Positions 44,380 to 52,967 of a stretch of 64,000 nt of DNA are shown in pieces. The DNA lies in the NCBI GenBank assembly GCA_944354535.1, contig CALVPY010000004.1, positions 1 to 64,000 of the forward strand, written 5' to 3'. This stretch comes from an uncultured Clostridia bacterium (lineage in GTDB: Bacteria > Bacillota > Clostridia > Christensenellales > Borkfalkiaceae). Positions within the stretch are counted from its first letter, which is position 1. The number at the start of each line of letters is the position of its first letter. The position numbers and the translations under genes are program-made. The notes below the pieces were generated by a model. It saw only the letters and a program-made list of their open reading frames with translations. It ran no database searches and was not told the DNA's origin.

Positions 44380-45387
44380 ATGGATCAAGAAAACAGGGTC
44401 TTCGGGAACGAGGAAGCGCTGCCCGCAGAAGGGGCAGCCCTCCCGTTCGGGGAAACGGCAGGGAGCCTGACGGCTGCGGCTCCCGTCCGTCCTCACAGAA
44501 AACGCAGGGTCGACCAGGAAGAGATCTGGGGAACAGCGTTGGCGGCCATCCCGCTCATCGGGTTCTTCCTCTTCGGCTTCATTCCGCTCATGATGGCGTT
44601 CGTCATGGGATTTATGGACTTCTCGGAAGCTTATGGCTGGTCGTTCGACGGAGCGGTGCTGTGCGGATTTGATAATTTCATCTTTGTCCTCACCGATCCC
44701 CAATTCTGGCAGGCAGTGCTGAATACGCTCATTTTCGGCATCTCTACCCTGATCAGTCTCGTTCTGGCGCTCATCATCGCCTATCTTTTGACCCGCGATG
44801 TCAAAGGGCTTGCCGTATGGCGGATCATCTTCTTCGTACCTTACGTCTGTTCGACGATCGCCCTCACGCTGATGTGGAAGGAGATGTTCAACCCCGCCTG
44901 GGGCATCATCAACCAGATCCTCGGCAATACCGATCTCGCCAACGGGGCGATCAACTGGACGGGGGAACCCACGGCATTCTACTGCATGGTCATCATCATG
45001 TCGGTCTGGTCGGGCATGGGGTACGGCATCCTGCTGTACTCTGCGGCGCTCACCAACGTCGACCAATCTACGGTGGAGGCGGCGACCATCGACGGCGCGG
45101 GACCCTTCCGCATCTTCTTCTGCGTCGTCCTGCCCACCATCTCGCCCACGACGTTCTATCTTCTCATCACGGGCATCATCGGTCTGCTGCAGTCGTTCGC
45201 CACGACGTTCACGCTCGGCAGCTCACTGACCACGCAGAGCCTCACCATCGTCTATTATATGTATAACTACATGATGGCGTATGATCTCGGCGTTGCAGGC
45301 GCTGCGGCGTGGGTGCTGGCCATCTTTATCCTGATCGTCACATTGATCCAGTTCATCGGATCGAAAAGGTGGGTGAAATATGACTGA
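44380..45387 (+). CDS. CUT1 importer permease, MalF type (third system), with N-terminal extension
   Basis: 335 residues. About 45 hydrophilic residues precede the first helix (ALAAIPLIGFFLFGFIPLMM), longer than in the other two systems. Six helices follow and the docking loop is EAATIDGAGPFRIFFCVVLP. RBS AAGGAGGG precedes the ATG, 15 bp after the binding-protein stop. It overlaps the next permease by 8 bp. Confidence 0.92.
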   Translation: MDQENRVFGNEEALPAEGAALPFGETAGSLTAAAPVRPHRKRRVDQEEIWGTALAAIPLIGFFLFGFIPLMMAFVMGFMDFSEAYGWSFDGAVLCGFDNFIFVLTDPQFWQAVLNTLIFGISTLISLVLALIIAYLLTRDVKGLAVWRIIFFVPYVCSTIALTLMWKEMFNPAWGIINQILGNTDLANGAINWTGEPTAFYCMVIIMSVWSGMGYGILLYSAALTNVDQSTVEAATIDGAGPFRIFFCVVLPTISPTTFYLLITGIIGLLQSFATTFTLGSSLTTQSLTIVYYMYNYMMAYDLGVAGAAAWVLAIFILIVTLIQFIGSKRWVKYD

Positions 45388-46351
45388 GATATGCAATGTT
45401 GTATCGGAACAGCCCGTATCCTCGCTCTCGCAGGAGCATATGGAGCGTGAGCGCCGTGCCTACGAGGAGCGCAGGAAGGGAAAGATGCGCAACCGCAAGG
45501 TGCGCGCGGCCGCAGCCAAGACGATCATCTATGCCATCCTCGCGCTGTATGCCGCAGTCATCATTTTCCCCTTCCTCGTCGTCATCACGACGTCGCTCAA
45601 GACCTATCAGGACGCGACGCACATTCCCTTCCAATGGATCCCCGAAATGGGTTTCACGGGCGTGAATTATAAGACAGTATTCGACTATAACCCGCAGATG
45701 AATGCGGAGATGTCTTCCATCATTCAGGGCTTTGTGAATACGCTTCTGTACATCATCCCGCCCACGGTGATCGGCCTCTTCACTTCGTCCATCTCGGCAT
45801 ATGCGTTCAGCAAGCTGCGTTTCCGCGCCAAGAACGTGATGTATGCGATCCTGCTCGGCACGATGATGATCCCGGGCATGATCATGATGGCGCCGCAGCT
45901 CTCTATCTACGATATGATCGGTTGGATCGATACGCCGCTTCCCCTCATGATCCCCGGTATGTTCGGCGCGGCTGCCTGCGTGTTCTTCATGCGGCAGTAC
46001 TACGTCGGCATTCCCGATTCCATTATCGAAGCGGCCAAGATCGACGGGCTCGGCTTCCTCGGCATCTTCTTCCGGATCATGGTGCCGCTCTCCGTACCCG
46101 CTCTGCTCGCGCAGGGGCTCCTGGGCTTCATCGGCGGTTACAACGACTTCATGGGCCCGCTGCTTTACCTCGGCCCTGCCGAGTTGCAGACCCTGCAGCT
46201 TGCCCTGCGCACGCTTTCGTCCACCTTCGGCAAGGAACCGAACGTCGTCATGGCGGCCTGTATCGTGGCGCTCGTACCCATGCTGATCGTGTACTTCGTC
46301 TGTCAGAAATTCTTCATCAACGGCATCATTGCCGGCGGACTCAAAGATTGA
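45380..46351 (+). CDS. CUT1 importer permease, MalG type (third system)
   Basis: 323 residues. A charged N-terminal stretch (MERERRAYEERRKGKMRNRK) precedes the first helix. TTSLKTYQDATH and the docking loop EAAKIDGLGFLGIFFRIMVP are family features, and the protein ends KFFINGIIAGGLKD. It starts inside the end of the MalF-type gene (8-bp overlap), so translation is coupled. As in the other systems, no ATPase gene is linked. Confidence 0.92.
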   Translation: MTEICNVVSEQPVSSLSQEHMERERRAYEERRKGKMRNRKVRAAAAKTIIYAILALYAAVIIFPFLVVITTSLKTYQDATHIPFQWIPEMGFTGVNYKTVFDYNPQMNAEMSSIIQGFVNTLLYIIPPTVIGLFTSSISAYAFSKLRFRAKNVMYAILLGTMMIPGMIMMAPQLSIYDMIGWIDTPLPLMIPGMFGAAACVFFMRQYYVGIPDSIIEAAKIDGLGFLGIFFRIMVPLSVPALLAQGLLGFIGGYNDFMGPLLYLGPAELQTLQLALRTLSSTFGKEPNVVMAACIVALVPMLIVYFVCQKFFINGIIAGGLKD

Positions 46352-46367
46352 TCAAGGAGACTTTTTC

Positions 46368-48785
46368 ATGAAAAAACTCACCAAAATTGCGACGGTCGCA
46401 CTTGCCGCGTGCCTGAGCGTCTCTGCTGCGGGCGTCCTCAGCAGCTGCGGAGGGGGAGATTCTTCCTTCTGGACGGCGGAAAAGCTCAGCACGATGGAGG
46501 ACACCGCGCGCGATTACAATTCCAACCTCTTCTACGTGAACTCTCTCGAGTTCGAGGTCGCCGACCCCTCCGTGATCTATGTCAGCGAGGGAAAGGGGCA
46601 GGGCTGGTTCTATGCCTACGGTACGAGCGATGAGATCGGCGGACACGGCATCCAGACGTGGCGCAGCAAGGATCTTTCGCATTGGGAGGCAAGGGGCATT
46701 GCGCTCTATCCCGACTATTCGATCACCTGGGCAACGGACAACTATTGGGCGCCCGAAGTCATCTACGACAGCGAGACCAAGCTCTATTATATGTTCTACA
46801 ATGCCTACAATCAGTACGATCTGCACAACGGCGCGCAGAGGCTGTGCCTCTCCGTTGCGCAGTCGGAGAGCCCCGAGGGTCCCTTCGTCACGCCCGAGCG
46901 CTATAACCTCGACGGCGACTGGATCTCTCCCGAAGAGCCCGTCATCGATCTTTCGCCCTCCAACTCGGCGATCGATCCCGCCATCCTCATGCATCACGCA
47001 CTCGATGCCAGCCCCTTCGTCGACCCCGAGACGGGCACGAAGTACCTCTACTTCGGCTGGTATAAGGACGGCGGCGACGGCACCTGGCTGTACGGCATGG
47101 AGATGAAGGACTGGTTCACGCCCGTCTACTCGACGCTCACGCCCCTCACGCGGCCGCGTTACAGCACGCTCGACCGTGCGGAGCAGGGCCTTCCCCCCGA
47201 CCGAGACAGCGAATCGCACATCAACGAGGCGCCGCACATGATGTATCATGACGGCAAGTATTACCTCACCTTCAGCGTCAACGACTACAAGCAGGCTTCC
47301 TACCGCGTCATCCAGGCGATCGCCGATGAGCCTCTCGGAACGTACACCAAGGTCTCGGAGGAGGACGGCGGTAAGGTCGTTTCTACCGATTTCGACTGGA
47401 CGCACATGGTCAGCGCGGGGCACCATGCTTTCATTCAGGTGGGGGATGAAACGTTCATCGCTTACCACACCTTCCTTGACAGGCTCACCATTGCCAACGG
47501 CCGTGCTCTCGCCGTCGATAAGATCGTCTGGACGGAAAATTCCGAAGGGACGCCCGTCATGCACACCAACGGGCCGAGCTGGTCGCTGCAGCCCCTGCCC
47601 GAGGCGATCTCCGGGTACAAGAACATCGCCCCCTCCGCAGCCGTGACTTCTTCGGACGAGGCCGGCGACACGAGCCTTCTCAACGACGGCCTCATCAAGT
47701 ATCAGTTCGGCGATCTTGTGGAGGAGTATGAGGCGGATGCGGGCGAATACACCTTCACGCTCACCTGGGATGAGCTCAAGACGGCGCGCGCGATCATGGT
47801 CTACAATTCGATCGATTACTTCTATGCGTTCGACAGCGTCAAGTCGATCAAGATCGAATATGCGCGTTCCAACGGCAAGCTCACCACGGCGACGATCAAA
47901 GATGTCGATTTCGATCGGGAGTGGTTTGTCGACGAGGAGTGGGAGTACATGACGCCGGGCGGTTCCGCGATCGTGGAATTCGGCGAATTGCCCGTCAGAT
48001 CGATCGAGATCACGCTCTCCTCCAAGGAGGACGCCGAGGCGTTTGCCCTCAACGAGATCGTGGTGCTCGGCAAGGACGAGGCCTGTGCAGGGGTCGATGA
48101 ACTGAAAGAGTATTCCTACGCGAATGCCTCCTACGGTTCTTCGCACATCGTCACGGAGAGCGATACGTTCGGCACGGTCGTGGTGGACGGGGAAGAGTCC
48201 TCGCTTTCCACGATGTACGGGTATGACCTTTCGCACGACGACGGAACGGAGGACGCCTACATCGAACAGACGGGCGCGCGCGATCAGTATGCTTACTTCA
48301 AGGATGTCTACTCCACCTCCTTCTATGTGGAGGCAGAGTTCTCCGTGACGGTGGATACCGCATTTGCGCTCGACGACTTCCCCAAGTTCGGCATTGCCAT
48401 CAGCTGTGACGATTCCGTCACGAGTACGCTGTTCTATTACGTCGATGCGCAGAACGGCTACACGATGGGCAGAGTCGGCTGTGCGCCCCGTGCGCTCGGC
48501 AGCGATGAATGGGATTGGTCGAACGAAAATCTCGCCGATGTTCCCGGGATCTCCTACAAGAACGGCAATACCGTCAAACTTGCGATCATCCGTCAGGGCG
48601 CGGACTTCTACTTCCTGTGCGATGACGAGGTCGTCCTGAAATCGAGCGACTTCGCGATCTTCAACGATCAGCAGCGTGCGGGGGTGGGCTTCCTCTCCTT
48701 CAATACGCCTATGATCATCAGCAACTACTATGCGACGGCCGACAGCGCCGTGGTCGCCGAGAAGCTCGCTCAGTACGCGGGCTGA
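46368..48785 (+). CDS. Secreted multidomain GH43 glycosidase, lipoprotein (arabinanase-like)
   Basis: 805 residues, lipobox C27 (LSSC). The GH43 propeller spans about 45-420: base D66 in VADPSVIY, modulator D203 in AIDPAIL, acid E287 in HINEAPHMMY. A beta-sandwich resembling F5/8-type binding domains (about 425-590) and a LamG-like domain (about 600-800) follow; the latter resembles one in the lipoprotein at 38617. It likely cuts arabinan or xylan at the cell surface and supplies the importer upstream. The ATG at 46368 follows AAGGAG; the open frame extends upstream into the permease gene only by overlap. Confidence 0.9.
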   Translation: MKKLTKIATVALAACLSVSAAGVLSSCGGGDSSFWTAEKLSTMEDTARDYNSNLFYVNSLEFEVADPSVIYVSEGKGQGWFYAYGTSDEIGGHGIQTWRSKDLSHWEARGIALYPDYSITWATDNYWAPEVIYDSETKLYYMFYNAYNQYDLHNGAQRLCLSVAQSESPEGPFVTPERYNLDGDWISPEEPVIDLSPSNSAIDPAILMHHALDASPFVDPETGTKYLYFGWYKDGGDGTWLYGMEMKDWFTPVYSTLTPLTRPRYSTLDRAEQGLPPDRDSESHINEAPHMMYHDGKYYLTFSVNDYKQASYRVIQAIADEPLGTYTKVSEEDGGKVVSTDFDWTHMVSAGHHAFIQVGDETFIAYHTFLDRLTIANGRALAVDKIVWTENSEGTPVMHTNGPSWSLQPLPEAISGYKNIAPSAAVTSSDEAGDTSLLNDGLIKYQFGDLVEEYEADAGEYTFTLTWDELKTARAIMVYNSIDYFYAFDSVKSIKIEYARSNGKLTTATIKDVDFDREWFVDEEWEYMTPGGSAIVEFGELPVRSIEITLSSKEDAEAFALNEIVVLGKDEACAGVDELKEYSYANASYGSSHIVTESDTFGTVVVDGEESSLSTMYGYDLSHDDGTEDAYIEQTGARDQYAYFKDVYSTSFYVEAEFSVTVDTAFALDDFPKFGIAISCDDSVTSTLFYYVDAQNGYTMGRVGCAPRALGSDEWDWSNENLADVPGISYKNGNTVKLAIIRQGADFYFLCDDEVVLKSSDFAIFNDQQRAGVGFLSFNTPMIISNYYATADSAVVAEKLAQYAG

Positions 48786-48802
48786 TCAAAGAGAACGCAA
48801 TG

Positions 48803-48827
48803 TGCGCGGCGGCAATGCCGCCGCGCA
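48803..48827 (+). other. Intergenic hairpin without T tract
   Basis: TGCGCGGCGGC/GCCGCCGCGCA with loop AAT after the GH43 gene. No T run, so probably partial attenuation or 3'-end protection ahead of the GH2 gene. Confidence 0.55.
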
Positions 48828-48892
48828 TCATTCTGAAAAGATCGTCTCTTTCGGGCAGCATTTGCCCGTGACATAAGGAGGAATTATAGGTT

Positions 48893-50635
48893 ATGATCCA
48901 ACGGACAGAATATCCTCGTCCGCAATTTCAGAGAAAAGAATGGCTCCCCTTAAACGGCGAGTGGGAATTCGCCTTCGACGATGCCGGGGAGGGGACCGCA
49001 AAGGGATACGATACGGGCAGGGTTTCCCTGCCGTTGAAGATCAACGTCCCGTTCAGTTATCAGGACGAGGCGAGCGGCATCGGCGATCCTTCCGTCCATG
49101 ATACGGTATGGTACCGCAGGACGTTCTCCGCTCAGGCGGGGAAGCGTGCGCTCCTGTGCTTCAACGGGAGCGATCACACGACGGATGTGTGGATCAACGG
49201 AAAGCACGCGCTTTCGCATACGGGCGGCTACGCACCCTTCTCGGCGGAGATCACGCAGTATCTTGCCGAGGGAGAGGAAAACACTATCGTCGTGCGCTGC
49301 GTCGACCCGACCGATCCTACCATCCCCCGCGGCAAGCAGAGCTGGACGGGGGAACGGTTCGGCTGCTGGTATGTCGCCAATACGGGCATCTGGCAGAGCG
49401 TCTGGATCGATTATTTCGGCGACGACTGCATCAAAGAGCATTCGCTTGTGCCCGATTACGACACGTTCAGCATCTCAGGTGAGATCGTGACGCTGCGCGG
49501 TACGGCAGAGGAAGCCGAGATCGCCGTCTTCTATCGGGGAGCGCCCGTCAAATGCGTGCGCTTCGCGCTGGACGGAAGAAGAACGCGTTATGCGATCAAG
49601 CTCATGGAGCTTGATTTTGTCGATCCCGTCTATGCATGGACGCCCGAACAGCCCAATCTCTTCGACACGGTGTTCCGTCTCTATCGGAACGGGGCGTGCG
49701 TCGATGAGGCAAGGACGCGCTTCGGACTGCGTAAAGTCTCTATGGACGGAAACAGCGTGCATCTCAACAATGCGCCGCTCTATCAGAGGCTCATCCTCGA
49801 TCAGGGCTATTGGCCGGAGAGCGGGATCACGCCGCCGAGTGCGGAGGCGCTCAGAAAGGATATCGAGCTCGCAAAGGCGATGGGCTTTAACGGCGCCCGC
49901 AAACATCAGAAGTTCGAAGATCCCTATTTTTACTACTACGCAGAGGAGCTCGGCTTTCTTACCTGGTGCGAAATGCCGTCGGCGTACAACTTCTGCGCGG
50001 AGGAGATGGACGCTCTTTCGCGGGAATGGTATGAGATCGTCTCCGCGGCACGCAATTTCACGAGCAACATCTGCTATGTTCCCCTCAACGAGAGCTGGGG
50101 CGTACGCAATATCGTCGCACGGGACGATCAGAAAGACTTCGCCCGTTCGCTCTATTTCGGCACCAAAGCGCGTGACGGGAGCCGCCTTGTGAGCACAAAC
50201 GACGGGTGGGAATATCCCGAGGCGACCGACATCATCGGGATCCACGACTATGCCTATGACAGCTCGGAATTTGCCGGGAAGTTCCGCCCCGAGCGCTACG
50301 ATACCCTCTTCCCTGCGCGCAGAAGGCTGATGGCGTTCGGCTGCCGTTACGGCGGGCAGCCTGTGCTCCTGACCGAGTTCGGCGGCATCGCTATGCAGAG
50401 CGAGTGCGGAGAGGACGGCGCCTGGGGGTACAACAGCGGCGCCAAGGACGAAGCGGAGTTTTTGACGCGCTATGAAGATCTGATGCGCGGCATCCATGCA
50501 CACGCGGAGCTGAAGGGCTTCTGTTATACCCAGCTCACCGATGTGCAGCAGGAGGTCAACGGCCTGCTCACGCCGGATCATCGTCCCAAGTTCGATTTGG
50601 AACGCATTCGTGCCGCGACGGTCGGGAATAAGTAA
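48893..50635 (+). CDS. Cytoplasmic GH2-family glycosidase (third of three)
   Basis: 580 residues, no signal peptide, domain order as in the enzymes at 14060 and 20941. The acid/base is E400 in PLNESWG and the nucleophile E495 in LTEFGG (Phe replaces the Tyr found in the other two). AAGGAGG lies about ten bases before the ATG. It is the last gene behind the third importer and is followed by a bidirectional terminator. Substrate unknown; one GH2 per importer suggests each processes its own oligosaccharide. Confidence 0.88.
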   Translation: MIQRTEYPRPQFQRKEWLPLNGEWEFAFDDAGEGTAKGYDTGRVSLPLKINVPFSYQDEASGIGDPSVHDTVWYRRTFSAQAGKRALLCFNGSDHTTDVWINGKHALSHTGGYAPFSAEITQYLAEGEENTIVVRCVDPTDPTIPRGKQSWTGERFGCWYVANTGIWQSVWIDYFGDDCIKEHSLVPDYDTFSISGEIVTLRGTAEEAEIAVFYRGAPVKCVRFALDGRRTRYAIKLMELDFVDPVYAWTPEQPNLFDTVFRLYRNGACVDEARTRFGLRKVSMDGNSVHLNNAPLYQRLILDQGYWPESGITPPSAEALRKDIELAKAMGFNGARKHQKFEDPYFYYYAEELGFLTWCEMPSAYNFCAEEMDALSREWYEIVSAARNFTSNICYVPLNESWGVRNIVARDDQKDFARSLYFGTKARDGSRLVSTNDGWEYPEATDIIGIHDYAYDSSEFAGKFRPERYDTLFPARRRLMAFGCRYGGQPVLLTEFGGIAMQSECGEDGAWGYNSGAKDEAEFLTRYEDLMRGIHAHAELKGFCYTQLTDVQQEVNGLLTPDHRPKFDLERIRAATVGNK

Positions 50636-50677
50636 AAGAACGCTGCCCTCCGTCGGGGCGAATATGGCACAGAAAAA

Positions 50678-50706
50678 GCGGGCACCGCAGGGTTTGCGGT
50701 GCCCGC
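50678..50706. terminator. Bidirectional terminator between convergent operons
   Basis: Stem GCGGGCACCGCA/TGCGGTGCCCGC with loop GGGTT. Plus side ends in AGGCTTTTG, minus side in TTTTTCT, so it can stop both the GH2 transcript and the nucleoside-importer transcript. Confidence 0.9.
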
Positions 50707-50762
50707 AGGCTTTTGTCGGGGAGATGATGCGCTTAAACGGGCGGCATCTCCTTTTTTGAGGG

Positions 50763-51782
50763 CTATCTGTCCTCGCGGAAGTAGGAAAGTCCCAAACTTG
50801 CGGGGGGCTGCGTTTCGCGGCGGCCGACGATGCTCGTTGCGATGAGAACGAGGATGGTCACGGCATAGGGGATGATGTCGAACAGGGGGATCGTCATTGT
50901 AGGGAGGTTGAAATCCGGGTCGATTATCATGAGGATGGAATTAAGATAAGGATAGAGGATGTACAGCGCGCCAAAGACGATGGAGCCGAGGATAGCGAAC
51001 GCGGGTTTCCACATCGCAAAGATGACGAGCGCGATGCACAGCCAGCCGATGCCCTGGATGGTCTGATCGACGGTCGAGCCGACGATGCCGCCCATGTAGT
51101 CCATGACATAGCACAGCCCGCCGAGACCCGCGATGGCGGCGCCGATAAGGATGGCGATGTACTTATAGCCCGTCACGTTGATGCCGACGGCATCTGCCGT
51201 TGCAGGGCTTTCGCCGACCGCGCGCAGGCTGAGGCCTGCCTTCGTATAGCGCAGAACGACGGCCGCGATCACGGCGATGACGATGGCAAGATACACGAGG
51301 ATGCCGTGGTCGAGAAAGAGCGAGCCGAACCAGCCCAGACTGTCCGCGCCCGGCAGGGGGGCGTCAAAGAAGTTATTTCCCGCCTGTGAAAGCTGCGCAA
51401 CGACGCCCTCCGTGAGGACGGCGTTGTTGAGGAAGAAGGAGGTAAATCCCACGCCGAAGATGGTGCAGGCAAGACCTGACACATTCTGATTGGAGCGGAG
51501 AGACACCGTCAGAAAGCCGTAGATAGCGCCGAGGGCAGCCGCAAACAGCATCGCGAACAGGATGCCCATGAGTACGACGAGGAAGGCGTTCGGGGCAGGG
51601 GAGGCGAGATAGCACAGCTTGACGCCGAGGCAGCCTCCCGCCGCGCCCATGCACATGATGCCGGGGATGCCGAGGTTGAGGTGGCCCGACTTTTCCGTCA
51701 AGATCTCACCTGCGCAGCCGAAGAGAAAGATAACGCCGAAGTCGATGGCGCTTGTTAGAAACTTGATGAGCGTTGTGAACAT
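50763..51782 (-). CDS. Nucleoside ABC importer permease (BMP type, YufQ-like)
   Basis: 339 residues, about nine hydrophobic helices. This and the neighbour at 51783 form the channel of the BMP-family importer, related to branched-chain amino acid and ribose permeases. Typical stretches are GCAGEILTEKSGHLNLGIPG at the N-terminus and LRAVGESPATADAVGINV in the cytoplasmic loop. It begins right at the stop of the preceding permease gene, so the two are coupled. It is last in the operon, 57 bp from the bidirectional terminator. Confidence 0.92.
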   Translation of the reverse strand: MFTTLIKFLTSAIDFGVIFLFGCAGEILTEKSGHLNLGIPGIMCMGAAGGCLGVKLCYLASPAPNAFLVVLMGILFAMLFAAALGAIYGFLTVSLRSNQNVSGLACTIFGVGFTSFFLNNAVLTEGVVAQLSQAGNNFFDAPLPGADSLGWFGSLFLDHGILVYLAIVIAVIAAVVLRYTKAGLSLRAVGESPATADAVGINVTGYKYIAILIGAAIAGLGGLCYVMDYMGGIVGSTVDQTIQGIGWLCIALVIFAMWKPAFAILGSIVFGALYILYPYLNSILMIIDPDFNLPTMTIPLFDIIPYAVTILVLIATSIVGRRETQPPASLGLSYFREDR

Positions 51783-52967
51783 TCAGTTTGCCTCCTTTTC
51801 GCCCGCGTCTTTGGAAAGGGGCGCCCGTTTGCGTTCGCCGTCCTCGGGGGGAGTTGGCGTTTCTTCGCCCCGCTGCTTGTTCTGCCTGCCTGCGAAGTGG
51901 ACGCGGTAGCGGATGAAGAACTCACAGCCGATGAAGAAGAAGTACACGAGGCCGACGACGGTATCGGAGAGCGCTTCGCTCGTGAAACCGAACTTGGTGC
52001 AAACCTGCGCCATGCCGCGCGTAAGGAAGTTGATGAAGAAGGAGACGCCCGCCATGATGAGGGGATCGAGGTTGCCCATCCAGGCGACCATGATGCCCGT
52101 AAAGCCCATGTTGTTGTCCATCGTGTCGTGGATCATGCGATTGACGGAACCCGTCAGGACGAACCCGACGAGCCCGCACAGCGCGCCCGAGAGGATGAGC
52201 GTGCGGATGATGACTTTTTTGACGTTGATGCCCGCATAGCGCGCCGTGTTCTTGCTGTCGCCGATGAGCGCCACTTCATATCCGTGCTTGGAGAAGCGCA
52301 GATAGAGGTAGATCGCGGCGGTGACGACGGCGAAGAGGAGGATGGGGAGAAGGCTCTTGCCCATCTGCCCTTCTCCGAGGGGAGGCAGCACGCCCTCCGT
52401 CAAAGGCGGCATCGTGGCCGTGCCATTCGGGTACCAGTAAGAGATGAAGAATGCCACGAGGTTCATCGCAATATAGTTCATCATCAGGGTAAAGAGCGAT
52501 TCGTTGGTGTTGAAGAACGCCTTGAAGATCGCGGGGATGACCGCCCAAAGCGCGCCTGCCGCCAGGCTCGCCACAAGCATGATGAGCCAGACGAGGGGAT
52601 CGGGCAGCTTTCCGCCGAGGTATTTTAAGCAGATGGCGCAGGCAAGGCAGCCCATGAGGATCTGTCCGTTGCCGCCGAGGTTCCAGAATTTCATCTTGAA
52701 GGCGACGACGAGCGCGACCGCGACGCCGAGCAGCAGGAAGGTATCCTGGAATAAGAGCCAGATGCGGCGCTCGGTGCCGAAGGCGCCCGAAAAGAGAGCG
52801 CCAAAGAAGCCGAAGAAGCCCTGCGATCGGGGCGCCGCTGCCGAGATGACGATATCGCTTAAAATGAGGGCGATGAGGACGGCTGCCGCGCGGATGAGAA
52901 GCCCTTTCCAGAGGGGCATCCCTTCGCGGCGCGTGATGTGGATGAACGGTTCTTTGGTGTTTTTCAT
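51783..52967 (-). CDS. Nucleoside ABC importer permease (BMP type, YufP-like)
   Basis: 394 residues with a basic N-terminus, about eight to nine helices and a long charged C-terminal tail rich in Arg, Glu and Pro (after about residue 365). GNGQILMGCLACAICLKYLGG and EVALIGDSKNTARYAGINV are family features. The ATG overlaps the ATPase stop as ATGA, with GGAGG upstream. It partners with the permease at 50763 to move nucleosides inward. Confidence 0.92.
   Translation of the reverse strand: MKNTKEPFIHITRREGMPLWKGLLIRAAAVLIALILSDIVISAAAPRSQGFFGFFGALFSGAFGTERRIWLLFQDTFLLLGVAVALVVAFKMKFWNLGGNGQILMGCLACAICLKYLGGKLPDPLVWLIMLVASLAAGALWAVIPAIFKAFFNTNESLFTLMMNYIAMNLVAFFISYWYPNGTATMPPLTEGVLPPLGEGQMGKSLLPILLFAVVTAAIYLYLRFSKHGYEVALIGDSKNTARYAGINVKKVIIRTLILSGALCGLVGFVLTGSVNRMIHDTMDNNMGFTGIMVAWMGNLDPLIMAGVSFFINFLTRGMAQVCTKFGFTSEALSDTVVGLVYFFFIGCEFFIRYRVHFAGRQNKQRGEETPTPPEDGERKRAPLSKDAGEKEAN

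Noticed and set aside
38551-45066. Minus-strand open frame of 2171 codons across three plus-strand genes
   Set aside because: It is antisense to a lipoprotein, a binding protein and a permease that each have signal or family motifs and RBSs. High GC at third positions removes stops from the opposite strand. Its translation is low-complexity, rich in Arg, Ile, Val and His, with no family match.
46341-48236. Minus-strand open frame of 631 codons
   Set aside because: Antisense to a GH43 gene with all catalytic residues; no RBS and no recognisable protein.
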